Positions 1 through 12,239 of a DNA stretch of 64,000 nucleotides are shown here, piece after piece. Origin of the DNA: Alviniconcha marisindica (lineage: Eukaryota; Mollusca; Gastropoda; Provannidae). The notes beneath the pieces are model-generated. The model ran no database searches, was not told the DNA's origin, and saw nothing but the letters and a program-made list of their open reading frames with translations. The DNA is taken from contig JABMCL010001016.1 of the NCBI GenBank assembly GCA_018857735.1, positions 62,001 to 126,000 on the forward strand. Direction: 5' to 3'. The translations under genes were made by a program, and so were the position numbers. Each line of letters starts with the position of its first letter. Position 1 is the stretch's first letter.

Positions 1-1020
1 ATGTAGATATATAACTCAGTTATGTCACAGTTATTTTAACTGTGATACTTGGTGGTGCAGTGATGATAGATTATAATCAGTAGGGATTAGGCTGCACTGC
101 GCTGTGATTGTTAGTTGTTACTGCTTGCTTTGCTGGGGAAGTGGTACTGGTATGTCAAATCTCTCACCTTAATTATCTCCCACCTTAACAACATACTGTC
201 TTGTCTTGTATAAGTTGTAACTGACAAAATACAGCTTGCATTGTCTTGTCTGTCCATACATGTGTGGTAGTGGTGTTCATGTACAACTACAATGATTGAA
301 GATAAGCATAGTAGTTAGTACTATTATTAGTATTAAAGGTCTTTGTGAGGTGACCCTGTGCAGTTGATGGGACATTAAAATCCATGAACTAACTACTACT
401 AGGTTTTCAGGGCTGCCAGTCACCTAATACCATCAGACCCAAATAATATTCGATGCAAGAACCTGAAGTGTGATCCGTGTTCAGCTGTCTGGCTGACCAT
501 TGGACCTTGGCATAAACATCAGCAGTGTGATTTGTTGAACACATTGTCTTTGCAGTAAGTTTTTTGTCAGAGGCAAACATCGTATGCTGTTGATCATGGT
601 GATACTAGGCCTAAATCTGCCTGGTCATGGTACTGCTTTCCTTGACCTGGACTTTGTTTCAGATCAACATTACATTTGACAGATCCAGTACAAGTTTGTG
701 AAGAAGAGGTGAAGAAGGAATGCATCAGCACACAATTTTGTGATATCAGTTGTCTGTATTGCCATAAACTGATAAAGATGACCTCAGGATAGCCCAAGAT
801 TGCAGAGATTTTGATCTTTTTGGGGTGTGGGGTTGGGGGTATTCCCACACCCATGGACCCAACTAGTTTTAAGAGGTTTCCCTTTGAAGCAGTTCCCATG
901 CCAGTAATTAGTGTAAAACAGTATACCCAAATTGGAAGTTAGTGATGGAATGATTGTGATGTGCAGAAAATTAGATCCACAACTGACTTCTGTATTTGTT
1001 TTTCTCTTTGATTTTTTCAG
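1..1020 (+). other. Presumed ACVR2 intron 1 (3' part)
   Basis: No coding exon is recognised here. The next exon has an acceptor and starts mid-codon, so this is intron, with the signal-peptide exon further upstream. It contains one copy of a dispersed motif at 347-388. Confidence 0.7.
347..388 (+). repeat. Dispersed motif copy 1
   Basis: Contains GAGGTGACCCTGTGCAGTTG then ATTAAAATCCA. A member of a family of about 40 bp seen eight times in the window. Confidence 0.6.
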
Positions 1021-1544
1021 TGGGTGTTTTCCCGCAGCGTGATTCACTCTCAGCAGCCAGAACCAGAGACCCTTCAGAGCCGGAGTTCATTGGCACGAAC
1101 CAGTGTGAGAAGTTTGACAAGAAGTGTGACCCGGACACCAAGCTGTGTGAGTGGCTGACCAGTGTTGAGACATGCAAGCCAACGTCTACCAGCTCAGGAC
1201 GCAACTTGTGCTATGCTTCCTGGATGAACACCACGGAGGGCGGGTTCCAGTTTGTCAAAAAGGGGTGTTGGATGAATGAGCAGGTGTGCTATGGGAAGCG
1301 GCAGTGTGACCAGCGCCCACCTGTCCGTGATATTTACTTCTGTTGCTGCGAGGGTGATTTCTGCAACCGTAACATCACCTTTCAAAGTGGCGTGGTCAGT
1401 GTAAGCGATGGGGGTGATGCCACCACCTTGCTACCCCCAGTGCGAAAGGACAGTGAATCCCAAGTGATGAAAGTCATCCTCTACTCCATTGTTCCCATCA
1501 TTGGTGCGGCTGTCATTGTGGTGGTGCTGTTCTTCATGTGGAAG
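1021..1544 (+). CDS. ACVR2: ACVR2 exon: ectodomain and transmembrane segment
   Basis: The acceptor is a T-rich tract ending TTTTTTCAG at 1020; the donor is GTGAGT at 1545. The exon starts with two bases of a split codon. It encodes a short linker, the ligand-binding domain (ten or more cysteines, starting at [10 protein letters not shown]) and the whole membrane helix, ending FFMWK. In vertebrate ACVR2 genes the ectodomain and membrane helix are usually split over more exons, so this fused exon suggests intron loss or a different ancestral structure. N-glycosylation sequons NTT (about residue 69) and NIT (about 117) are present. Confidence 0.93.
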
Positions 1545-4500
1545 GTGAGTCTCACTGTGTCTCACTCTGTGTGTGTAACTGTGTGTGTGTGTGGTACTAC
1601 TGTATGTATGCTGGTGAAAGGACTAAAAGATGCCCTCTCCCCTTTCTCCCCATGGTCTGATTCCATCTCAGCAACTACTAGTGCAAAAAACAAAACAACA
1701 ACAAAAACATGCGTCTTGCTGTGTGTACATATAGGGCAACATTAGTTGTGTTTGTGGAGAGAGTGAATAACTGCTGAATTAGTCAGTGTATTTTTCAGTG
1801 TGTATATTTTTCAGCTTGCATTAAATATGATTGTTAGGCATATTTTCATGGGGTATAGTGCTATAACATGACTGATCATGATGATTAATGTTGAAGGTAA
1901 ATAAGTATCCCTGTGTCTGACAGCGCCACCGACGCAGCCTGTACACTGGACACCAGCAGCTGCCCACTGTTGAGCCAGGCTATGTTGCCACACCCTCTGA
2001 AGTGTCCTTGAACTTGGACAAGGTGCAGCTGATTGAGTTGCGGGCCCGTGGCCGGTTTGGCTGTGTGTGGAAGGCACAGCTTTTGACGGACTATGTGGCG
2101 GTGAAGATCTTCCCCTTGCAGGACAAGCAGTCATGGCTGACTGAACAGGAGATCTACAACCTGCCGCAGATGTCTCATGACAATGTTCTCAGGTCTTGGA
2201 TCTTTCTTTCTGTTTTATTCCTTCAACATGTTGATATGTTTCGTCTTCTTTTTTCATCCTGTGTATGTGTTGTTTATAATGTTATTAAATTGTGCAATTG
2301 GTAGCTGCATTTTTAGGGGAGGTAATCAGGTACAGAATTGATTGCATGCATTGATCCTGCTCCCAGTAAATCAGAATGTTACCCTATTATTGATGCATGT
2401 CTGCTGAGCAGTTGCTTTTCTTGTTTGTCCAGTTTGGTTCACAGAAATTGCATTGTTTCTACTGTCAACTGACGGGGCAGCAGTTTTATTCTATAACAGT
2501 AAGATTGAACAATTACTGTGATGACTTGCTTTTTGAATGTAGATTTACTGTGATGATGCGTTTTCTGACAGCTAGGCCTGAATTTGTTGCAGGTTCATTG
2601 CCAGTGAAAAGCGGGGAGAAAACCTTAACATTGAGCTGTGGCTGTTGACAGAGTTTCACGAAAACGGGTCTCTGTATGATTACATGAAAGGGCATGTCCT
2701 TACCTGGACGCAGATGTGCAAGATTGCAGAAACCATGGCACGAGGACTGGCCTTCCTCCATGATGAAATCCCAGCCACAAATTCATTGGTGAGAGATGAT
2801 CTGCTTGTACCAGTCTTAAGTGGTAAATCGGGGCCAGCAGGGTTTGTACAGTCTTTAAAAAGTTGGGGGAAAATGATGTGTCTGTTTTCAAACCTGTAAA
2901 AATGGTGTTTTGGGTCAGGGTCTTGCAAAGTTTGGTAATTTCATGACAATGGTCTGCAGGTCTTAAGAAGGGGGATTTGGAAGATAAAAAAAAGGAAAGA
3001 AGGGCAAATGATATGAAAGGAGTACAATTAACTTCAAACCCCTCCCACACTTGGTTAAGATTGGTTTGTCAGTTGCTGGATGTGGCAAGAGTTTATATCC
3101 TTCAGATTGTGCACCTGCGCCATTTGCTTCATTTTTTTGGTAGCAGTTTTCTATTGTGCTGGTGTGTTTTCACTTGATAGAATAGCTGTTGTTGTTTTTA
3201 TGCACTTTTGCATTCCATGGTCTGTGCGAATGATGCCTATGAAAGTGAATTTTGTGTTGCCCAAGTCTGCCAAGTCAGGGAGTTACCTCTTCCATGGATG
3301 GCCACTGAAGGAGGGCAAAATATTGTCTTGATGTTATCGCAAGCTGGTAATTTGAGCCTGATCAAAGTCCAAGGGCATGGGTTTTGTGTGTAACTAGATT
3401 TTATAGAGTTAGCCTGATGGATGTTACTCTACTTCAGCATTTGATGTGTTTTATAACTCCTGATTAATGAACACGTTAGTACCCTTGCTTAGCTGCGAAT
3501 TCACTTGTGCTTGATCCATCAGTTAACCTCTGCTAAGCATAGGTTTCAGAAAGAAAATGCCCAGCATGTTCATTTATTCAGTTTTCTTTCTCTCTCACCA
3601 GGGAGCGAAACCAGCAATAGCCCACAGAGACTTCAAGTCGAAGAATGTGTTGCTGAAGGCGGACATGAGCGCATGTGTGGCGGACTTTGGCCTGGCCCTC
3701 AAGTTTGAGCCGGGGAAGGGACCAGGGGAGACGCATGGATTGGTGGGTTGACTGTTTATGGATTCCTTCTTTCATGTGCCAATGTCTGCTGTAGAACCCA
3801 GCCTCCCACAATCTGCAGCAGCTCTTCAGCACAGGACTCCATTGAAGAGAAAGTGCTTTCACAGTCCCTGTTGTACACTGGGAACCATTATGTTGCTCTG
3901 GCCAATTGTTATTAAGAAATATAAATCTTGGTGGTCATTTTTGATGGACCTTGTTTTAAGGGATTTCCACAGTAGCATGTTTGTTTTTCTCTGCCCTTGT
4001 TTAACGTTTATTTTTATAGTAAGAAGATCATGGTCATTGCTTGATTTAAGAATGGTTTGATAGATGAACTTGCAGTAGAATCTGTGTCCTTAATGCTACT
4101 GTTTTTTTTTTTTGACACCTCCTTTCATGCCTTGGCCGTACAGCTCAGCTGTTTGGGTGAATGGATTGCAGCTGTGTGAAACTATGCAGTGTAAGCAGGC
4201 ATGCTTTTTAAGTTGCTGGGATCATCATAACTTAATGACTGATTGAATGATCAGTGTTGATCAGATACCCTCTTCTCCTCTGTGGCCTAACCAACCTCTG
4301 TCCATGTCCAGGTTGGAACTCGTCGTTACATGGCTCCGGAAGTGCTGGAGGGTGCGATTTGCTTCAACCGCGACGCCTTCCTGCGCATCGACATGTATGC
4401 CTGCGGCCTGGTTCTCTGGGAGCTTCTGACCAGGTGCAATGCCGCTGAAGGTGAGATGAGACCAGGGGACGGTTTCTTGGCTTTTCTTTCTCTGATTTTG

Positions 4501-5540
4501 GGTGCTTTCCCAGCACTTGCGCTAGCTTCACAACTAGTTTCCCCATGCCAGTTGTCTGGTGTCCCTGTCTTGTTTTTGTGTGTAGCCTGAGTGTGTGGAT
4601 TTGACTCAAGTGCTGTTGAGATGTGAGCAAGTAGTGAAGGTGTAGGGACTTAACGACAGGGCTTGTTCTTCCTGAGGTAACTGGAAGATTCACCTGGCTG
4701 ATGTTCAAGGAATTGATTTATTCACTGTTATGGGTCATGAAAGTTGCAAGCTGACGTATTTGTACATACATTCCTTATAGGGCTGTTTGCGTAGATGGAT
4801 TAGTGTTTGTGCAGATGGCTGTAACCACAGTGCGTATTTCTGTTGACTAGAGTGTGCATGAGAAGTTATAACCTGTATCTTTGTTGTTGTTTCCATGGCG
4901 GCCAGGCCCACTGGGAGACTACCAGCTGCCCTTTGAATCGGCACAGGAAGTAGGTCAGCACCCTTCCCTGGAAACTATGCAGGAATATGTGGTCACCCGC
5001 AAAATGAGACCACCCATCCATGACCACTGGAAACGACACCCGGTGAGACACAGCTTGTCACTGGCACAGTGGCTGTATGCATGTATGTTTGTTAGAAATG
5101 GGGGGGGGGGGAGGGGGGTTATGCACCTTTGGCTTCGTATTTAATGATGGTTGCCCATAAATGAAGTTTTAGCATGGGTGGGTTGGTGGTGGTGAGTGCA
5201 GTTTATGTGTGTGCACATGAGGTATGGTCACTGTTGCTGTGTGTTAATACCACCTTTGTTCATCCTCCAGGGCATGGCCAGTCTGGTCTCCACCATTGAG
5301 GAATGCTGGGACCAGGATGCGGAAGCTCGACTCTCTGCTGGCTGTGTGCAGGAGCGCATCGCAGCCCTCACTCGCACACTGACCGCCACAGGATCAGCAG
5401 GGGGAGGTCCCCCAATACCACCCCCTCTACCCACATCAATACACCCTCCCTTGGGACAGAGTCCACCACGCTCCGGCGACTCTGTCATTTCATTCTCAAC
5501 GTCCTCAGACATACCTCCTAAACACCTGAGCAGTTGCTGA
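1021..5540 (+). CDS. ACVR2: Activin receptor type-2 (ACVR2 family), 7 exons, 5' partial
   Basis: This is a TGF-beta superfamily type II receptor: a single-pass plasma-membrane serine/threonine kinase that binds activin/BMP-type ligands and phosphorylates type I receptors. The coding exons are 1021-1544, 1924-2192, 2593-2788, 3602-3742, 4312-4450, 4906-5042 and 5271-5540. All have GT/AG borders and join in phase to 557 residues plus TGA. Counting from the first full codon, the cysteine-rich three-finger ectodomain runs about 28-114 and ends in CCCEGDFCN. The membrane helix is about 150-172 ([18 protein letters not shown]). The kinase has ARGRFG (about 213-218), the VAVK lysine at 235, HRDFKSKN at 337-344, DFG at 357-359 and APE at 384-386, so it looks active. 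Type II features such as [16 protein letters not shown] and [18 protein letters not shown] place it nearest ACVR2A/2B. The signal peptide and start codon are not in the window. Family assignment is very secure; 2A versus 2B is not resolved. Confidence 0.96.
1924..2192 (+). CDS. ACVR2: ACVR2 exon: juxtamembrane and kinase N-lobe
   Basis: The acceptor is CTGACAG at 1923. The donor is a weaker GTCTTG at 2193, chosen because it restores the [10 protein letters not shown] junction in phase. The exon encodes the juxtamembrane HRRRSLYTG segment, the glycine-rich loop [11 protein letters not shown], the ATP-anchoring lysine in VAVKIF and the start of helix C. Confidence 0.93.
2593..2788 (+). CDS. ACVR2: ACVR2 exon: kinase hinge region
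   Basis: The acceptor is TTGCAG at 2592 and the donor GTGAGA at 2789. It encodes FIASEKRG, the hinge [15 protein letters not shown] and [15 protein letters not shown], a close match to the family pattern. Confidence 0.93.
3602..3742 (+). CDS. ACVR2: ACVR2 exon: catalytic loop and DFG
   Basis: The acceptor is CTCACCAG at 3601 and the donor GTGGGT at 3743; 47 whole codons. It carries [12 protein letters not shown] and [15 protein letters not shown]. The residue after HRD is Phe, where the vertebrate receptors I recall have Ile; this is a conservative change. Confidence 0.95.
4312..4450 (+). CDS. ACVR2: ACVR2 exon: activation segment and APE motif
   Basis: The acceptor is GTCCAG at 4311 and the donor GTGAGA at 4451. 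It encodes [16 protein letters not shown], then [20 protein letters not shown] of the kinase C-lobe. Confidence 0.95.
4906..5042 (+). CDS. ACVR2: ACVR2 exon: kinase C-lobe
   Basis: The acceptor is GCGGCCAG at 4905 and the donor GTGAGA at 5043. It encodes [20 protein letters not shown] followed by [18 protein letters not shown], typical of ACVR2 receptors. Confidence 0.94.
5271..5540 (+). CDS. ACVR2: ACVR2 last coding exon and C-terminal tail
   Basis: The acceptor is CATCCTCCAG at 5270; the stop is TGA at 5538-5540. It closes the kinase with [21 protein letters not shown] Pro/Ser/Thr-rich tail of about 50 residues follows, containing [11 protein letters not shown] and [11 protein letters not shown] at the end. 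The vertebrate ACVR2A tail ends in a PDZ-binding type motif; this one ends Ser-Ser-Cys, so that interaction may differ. Confidence 0.94.
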   Translation, partial: GMASLVSTIEECWDQDAEARLSAGCVQERIAALTRTLTATGSAGGGPPIPPPLPTSIHPPLGQSPPRSGDSVISFSTSSDIPPKHLSSC

Positions 5541-6263
5541 AGTGTCTGTGTTGATGTGAATGTGTGAAGACCTTGGAAAAAGGGTTTGTAATGCCAAACA
5601 AGTGCAGAGTTTGTGTTCACTCAATCATGCAAAAGACACAGGAAAGGAAAAACAACAATCGATTTTGATACCAAAACAACAAAGATTTTAAAGAAGGAAA
5701 AAACAAAAAAGCTAACCTCTTGCATTTAAGTAGATTGTTTTGAAAAAACAAGCTTGGCTTATGGGATGAGCTGCGGTGAAAGAAAGGTCTGGTGGCAAGA
5801 AATGTTGACCCTGTGAACACTACTGGTGGCCAAGGCATGGTTTCCATGCAACTTCTGCATTGCCCCAGGGCTGTAGTGAGAAAGTTTGCTTTGCCTGAGG
5901 GGAATGGGGGGGGGGGCTGCTGCTAAAAGTGAGCGATGCTGGAGTGCAGCTGTATAGGAAGAGAAAAGGAAGTAGCGGTGTGTCACGTGCAGCGTCTGCC
6001 AGTAAGATGCGTGTGGGAAAGTAACCGATCCTCCTGAGGACTGTTTTGGAGTTGTGCTCCTGCTTGAGTGCTCTTGACCCACGCTCCTGTCATGGCCAGC
6101 GGTACAGGGCAGGGATTGCCGAGACACCAGCCGTTCTGCGACAGAGCTGCCCCCAGATGAGCTGGTCACGAGGAGGCGCCTTTGGACCTGTTCAGGATTT
6201 CTCCAGTCGTGTGCAAAGCAAGTAGAGATGCGCAGAAATGAAGTGGCAGACTTGACCCAGGTC

Positions 6264-6472
6264 GAGCCAGTGAAATGATTGAACTTGGCTTAGTGGAGCC
6301 AGTGAAGTGATGGAACTTGACTCAGTCGAGCCACTGAAGTGATGGAACTTGACTCAGTCAAGCCAGTGAAGTGATGGAACTTGGCTTAGTGGAGCCAGTG
6401 AAGTGATGGAACTTGACTCAGTCGAGCCAATGAAATGATGGAACTTGACTAAGTTGAGCCAGTGAGATGCAG
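6264..6472. repeat. 32-bp tandem array, about 6.5 copies
   Basis: Units share GAAGTGATGGAACTTGACTC and differ by single bases. It lies 0.7 kb after the ACVR2 stop codon. Confidence 0.9.
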
Positions 6473-7763
6473 CATTTTGAATGTTTGACCTGCAGGGGAA
6501 GTGAAATGGTGTTGGAAACGAGACATAAGCTCCAGAGTTCCCTTGCCAGGGCGTGGGGGTTGTTCATTGTCATGTTGTTATAGACTTGCCAAAAGTTGTG
6601 CAGCTCTTGTGTGTTTTCTCGTGTCAGAATTCTTTTAGTTGGCAGCGTCAAGATTTTGTTTGCAAAATCATATTGTGTTGATAGCCTTGAGCATCCATTC
6701 GTTTGTTTGTGCTTTGAGTCAAATGAGTTTTGGAACTTTTGGTCAAATGCTTTAAGACTATAGAGTGGTTCTTGGCAAAACTTTGAAGAGGAAATGACTA
6801 CAGTTCCCAGTGCTGTTTGACAAGGGCTGAATCCTGTGTACGATCAAGTGGAAATACTGGAGACTTTGTAAACCTGGCATGCACATTGTTGAACTTAAAT
6901 CATTTCATACAGCAGAAGTCCAAAGCAGCTTTTTTGATGATGCCGCTGCTGAATTGTTGATCTTTGAATTGAAATTGACTTGTGACCGTTTTAGTCGTGC
7001 GACACATCACTACCTCCTGTCTTCTTACAGTGACAGTCACAGTAACGTTGCTTATCGACATCAGCAGTCTTGTTCTAATACAGCGGTTTCAGTGCAGACA
7101 GTGCAACACATCACCTCCGAGAATCAACAGCAGGAACCATTGTTCACTCATGCAGATGACACCAGACCTGTTCAGAAGTTGTTGAGCATTTGCGTACTCT
7201 CTCTCGTTCCATTGTTGGTTTCTCTTTCAGTTGTCTGTATATCATGTGTCGAAAGACTGGAACAAAAACGAACTGCCGATTTGACTCAGAGCTTGTGGAA
7301 GATCTTCAGGCGCACTGTTAACATCAGGAAGTTTTCATTTTGGACTGAAATCAGTTGTAATACAAGTGTTCCATGTTAACTGTTACTGTATTACAATTAT
7401 TGAATTACATCTGTGTTTTGGTGGTTAATGAAAAGCATTTATCAGGAGTGTGTTGTCTGTTCTGACCTGTTGTTGAATTGACTAACTTCACTTGGGGGGC
7501 AGCTTCTATGTCATTGCTTGTTTGTGTGTTTGTTTGTGGCTAGGGGCCCAGGGGGGTAGACAGAATTCAACTTCACAAGAGCCTGTTCTTCACCAGGGAC
7601 CCTGAAAGGCTGCAAAGGTGTTGACACTGTAATGTAGATGGAAAGGGGCATGTTTGAAACTTTTGAATGGAGTGCAAGTTTCTGACATGCACTGGTTCAT
7701 AGCTAGGAAGATCCACTTGTTAGGATTCCTGGTAGAGAGAATGAACCCGCCTTGTTTTCATCC

Positions 7764-7809
7764 TGAGGTGACCCTGTGTGGGTTGACAGGATGCTAAAAT
7801 CCACACTGA
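7764..7809 (+). repeat. Dispersed motif copy 2
   Basis: Contains GAGGTGACCCTGTGTGGGTT then GCTAAAATCCA; closest to copy 1. Confidence 0.6.
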
Positions 7810-8710
7810 CTCCTTGTGTTTTACTTCTGTTTGCATACACCTTTAAAAAAATGTTTTTATTTGTTTCTGTTCAGCCCTTCCTCAGACCTTATTCGGAACA
7901 GTATGCATGTGCCAAATGCTTGCTAGTTTGCTTCTTTTCTGAAACTTGGGTCACATACTGACAGAGGGGGACTGACATCTCTCTGCAGGCCAGACACATT
8001 ATTGACCTACCTCTGTGAACCGACCGGCTGTCTCTGCAGGTTGTGGGGCTGTGTGGGCTGAGCCCACGCGTGTCTCTGCACAGCTATCCCTGTGTTTGGC
8101 GTGGTGGGTTTCTCCGGCCAGGCGCTCTGCTCTGCTGTCCGAACATTACTAGCTCAGTGGGTGTTGAAGTGCTTGTTACCTCATCTCTTGACCATTGGAG
8201 TCTCTTCTTATTTGTTGTTGTTCTGTTGCATACCAGCTTGGGCAGGTTGAAAATAGAGTCTGATTGCCAAACTGAAAATAGTGTATCGCATGTTCCCTTT
8301 TTTTAAATATTTTTTAAAATGCTTTTGAAACATTGTGTTGCCAGTTGGAAAAGCTGGCAGAAGGAAAACTTCCATTGTTTTTCCTATTATGGTTTTTGTG
8401 TGAATGTTTAGTTTTTCAGGTATTTTGTGCAACTTTAAACAGGTACACATGAATCTAGCTCAGGTGTTTCTTAATCTCCTGTTTAAATCACCTTCCATAA
8501 CTTCCTTCCTTCCTTCAGGCCCGTGTCTAGTGTGAGACATGCTGCACACTAACCAACTAGTTACGTACCTTCTCAACCCTGTGTGCATTGTGCCCTCTAC
8601 TACTCTAGCATCTGGTGTTTCATTTCTGAGTGATATTTGTGTTGGTTAAATCTGAGATGTTTAAATTTTTTATTTTGTGTATCTTTCTTCACTGGTTTCT
8701 TTACTCAGTC

Positions 8711-8755
8711 GCCCGGATATAACTGTAATGGTTGACTGGGGGTAAAACACCAAGT
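8711..8755 (+). repeat. Dispersed motif copy 3
   Basis: Contains GATATAACTGTAATGGTTGA then GGTAAAACACCAA. Confidence 0.6.
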
Positions 8756-9289
8756 TACTTCTTCACTCAGTGTAGGATGTTGATTACAGAATTTGAAGAG
8801 AATGAAAAGACATTTTTGGCCAACCTTTTCATCTTTCCCGGTGATCATTAATATTTTCTTGACATACTTTTTCCTCCTTGGACAGATTAAAAGCGGGTAA
8901 CTTCATTTGTGTTTAGAATAATTCAGTGTGATGGAAAATTGTAAGAATATTGCTGCAGTACCTCTCATGATGAACCCACTGTGTTAGGCAAATAGCCAGA
9001 GATGCTGCAAATTTTCTCATTGAAACTATGCTCTTCAGCTTCAGTTGAATGAAAAGAAGCTTCTTTTTTTCTACTCATTGAATTGCTTTGCACCAAACCT
9101 AGGTAGATGCTGCAGTCAGGAACTTTATGAGAGATGTTGATATTTAACTGACCCTGTCAGATGGCAAAATGGTTTAGCAATAGTGTCCAGTCAGATGGAA
9201 GAATTTCTGATACCATTGAAGCCATGACTCAGTTTAGTTCTGCTCCTAAGATTTGTCTTCTCCCGTTTTTCTGTCCTGCTGGTCACACT

Positions 9290-10170
9290 TTGTCCTGCTC
9301 TAGTTCTTGCAAACCTTCATGTCCTAGTCATACTCACAAGACTGTCCCTCTCATGTCCTAGGTCAGTAGCTGCACTTCAGATGTCCTCACGAGACTTTTC
9401 CATGTTGTGTCCTGCTTACAGTGTTTTCCTGTCCTATCCCATTGAAGACTTCTCATCTGTTCATGTCATGTTTCACTGAAAACTTGTGTCCTATTCACAA
9501 AACTGGGAAAACCCCACCTGTCGTAGTTGCGCTCAAGACATTCCCTGTGCTGCCCTCACAAAACATTTTCCATGTCCTGTCCCGCTCACCATGCTTTTTC
9601 TGTCCTCATCCTTTCAAGTCTTTTCCTGTCCTGTCCCACTGGAAACTGCCCTCTCCTGTCCCACCTGCAATTCCTTTCATGATCTGTCCCACAGAAGACT
9701 TTCCTGTCCCATCCCACTCTTTTTCCTGTCACCACCCTCTAAAAACTTTCCTGTCCTACACAATTCTTTTCCTGTCCTGTCCCACTAAAGGCATTCCTGT
9801 CCTGTCCCACTTGTATCTCCTTTGATGTCCTGTCCCATTGTCCTAATATAACCATCATGGTTGAGTGGGTGTTAAAACCAATTCTTTGTCTATCATGTCC
9901 GGTTTCACTGCAGACTTCCCTGTCCTGGCCCATTCAACTCTTTCTGCCCTCACCATTTGAAGACTTTTATGTCCTGTCCCACTAACAAGTCCTTTCTTGT
10001 CCTCACCAACTGAAGACTTTTCTGTTCTGTCCCATTTGCAAGCTGTTTCTTGTCATCACCAACTGAAGACTTTCCTGCTGTATCTCACTCCCAGCTCTTT
10101 TATGTCCCGTCTCATTGAAGACTTTAATGTCTTCCACTCAAAGACCTTTTTTGTGTCGTCCCACTCACAA
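9290..10170. repeat. Degenerate C/T-rich tandem repeat
   Basis: Irregular copies of a TCCTGTCCTGTCCCACT-type motif alternate with GAAGACTTT-type blocks. Much older or more diverged than the other arrays. Confidence 0.7.
9844..9885 (+). repeat. Dispersed motif copy 4
   Basis: Contains AATATAACCATCATGGTTGA then GTTAAAACCAA, lodged inside the C/T-rich repeat. Confidence 0.6.
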
Positions 10171-11411
10171 GATTATTAGTTGCATGGGGCTCCTGTTGGC
10201 AGCTTTGCAAAGACTTTAAAAAACGAGTGCCTTTTTGGTTGCATTCATGTTTGTTATCCTGTCTCCCTTCTTTTCTTCTTCTTCTTTTTTCTTTAAAAAA
10301 CAACAACAAACTGTCAGGAACTAGGGAGTGTGCTGGCGTTTGCTGCCAGGTGGCTCACTGTTTACTGGGGAAAAGTAATGGTTGAATAGACAAACTTTTA
10401 TCACTGTTTTTTTTTTCTCCCCATTATTTATTGGTTGCTAATGGAGAATTCATCCCAATGGGGTTGGGGTGCAGGGAGCTGAAAACTGCTGATTAAATAT
10501 ATTTTGAAAAGGAAAAAATTATATTTGTCATTCTGTATTACTCAAGGTATCGTATCAGTTTTAAATTCTGGTAGTGTGGTGCAGTGTGTTTTTGAAATGA
10601 AATTTAAATTGTAATAATGAGTTCCACATCAGTCCTGTCAGGAGTGCAATTTAGACCTGTTATACTCTGTTTTCATGTGCTGATGGTAAGCTGTGTAGCA
10701 TAGAGTTTAGGTAGTGTGAAGCAGGTGAACGATTTGTTCACCTCTGTTGTTTGGTGGGGCTACTCAGTGGCGTTGTCAGGGTTTGGTGGCCAACAGCAAA
10801 GTGCAGTGGTCGGGAACTGTCTGTTGACTCAGTTTCTGTGGCTCGGTCATCACTTGCCTGTCGGTGGGAGTCCAGGCTGTGATCACAGTTTGGCCTGCTG
10901 TCTGTTCAGAAAAAATGGACACGGGTACTTTCTCCGACACTGAGACTATTTCAGTCGGCTCATTCCGGTTTGCATGGTGATGACCTTCATTCAGTCCATG
11001 GAACTTTACCCGTTGATACTAGTTTTGGTGACAGTGACCCAATTTCAAGGTCATTGCCATTGTAGTAGGGTGAAAGAAAAAGTGTGGTATCAATATGTTG
11101 TGAAATCTTGTCTGGTCCGGTTCAACCTGCATGTGGTTGCTGGCACAGTTGTCATATCTTTCCTTTCAAATTTGGCTTAAATATCTTGGGTGAAATGTTT
11201 TAAACTGGCATCCTGCATACACCCATGAGGAGGAATTATTTATTTGTTTACTTGGTTATCCAGATATATATATATTTCAAACAGGATTCAGTCAGGCATC
11301 TGACCCTCTTGCTGTTGGTGACGGACAGTGACAAAATTTCAGGAAATTCATACTGTTGGTCGAGTTGGTTGAGTTTGTGAATGACTAACATGGGTTACAT
11401 GCTTAGTACTG

Positions 11412-11568
11412 CAGCTGAAAGGCAAGGAATGGATGCTTGCAAAGCAAGTGCTTTTCCTTTGGCGTTTGGTGGACTTGAGAGGGTCAGCTGAAAGGCATGG
11501 AATGGATGCTTGCAAAGCAAGTGCTTTTCCTTTGGCGTTTGGTGGACTTGAGAGTGTCAGCTGAAAGG
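11412..11568. repeat. 73-bp direct duplication
   Basis: Two nearly identical 73-bp units start CAGCTGAAAGGC at 11412 and 11485; a third partial copy starts at 11558. Confidence 0.92.
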
Positions 11569-12239
11569 TTTTGGTGGAGCAGTGTGTGCTCATGCTCAGT
11601 CTGCTGTAGTATCTGGTCAGCCGGTCTGCCACATCTGCTGGTCTCCAGTGGTGTGTCACCAAAAGAAAATGCCTTTTTGACCCTTTTCTTCCGTTTCCTC
11701 AAGTATGATTACTGCCTCTGTTGACGTGTTTTGAGTTGCTGTGTAGCTTGCTGCCAGTGTAACTGTTTGAATGGTGGCGTTTTTTGATGGTAAGATCATC
11801 GATGGCTTCACCAAACTGTTCTTATGTAAGGCGCAGATGTGGTTCATAAACATGTTCTGTTTATGCACTGTAAACATTGTGTGTGTTTACAGAGTGTAAA
11901 TATGTGTGTGTGTGTGTGTGTACTGTTAAGTGTTAGAGGAGGAACAAAAATGGAGAGAAAAAATTTGTTTTGTTGATTGGATTTGAAGAGACTTATCTCC
12001 CTTTCTGTTTTATTTAGAGCTGTTATTCCTGATTTCTAAAAATGTATTACCGGTGTTTGACTCTGACCTCTTTCAGTACTACATGTGTATATATGTATGT
12101 TACAGTGTGTTTATCTGACTAAATGCGACATTGATTCCTAACAGAACAGTCATGTCCTGAACTTTGGTGTCGGTGTCATTTACATTTTGTACACCTGTCT
12201 TGCAAGATATGGATGACTGATAATGCACTTGTGTCAGGG

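Larger units (their letters stand above)
1545..5270 (+). other. ACVR2 introns, ordinary sequence
   Basis: The six introns (1545-1923, 2193-2592, 2789-3601, 3743-4311, 4451-4905, 5043-5270) are 228 to 813 bp. Apart from a short GT-rich stretch near 1570-1600 and a G-run at 5101-5112, I see no tandem arrays, in sharp contrast to the - strand gene. Confidence 0.85.

Noticed and set aside
996..1020. Start of ACVR2 at a non-ATG codon upstream of exon 2
   Set aside because: These bases are the pyrimidine tract and acceptor of the intron; there is no ATG.
6879..7379. 166-codon open frame after ACVR2
   Set aside because: No recognisable domain, ordinary base composition, no splice or codon-usage support; likely chance in 3' sequence.
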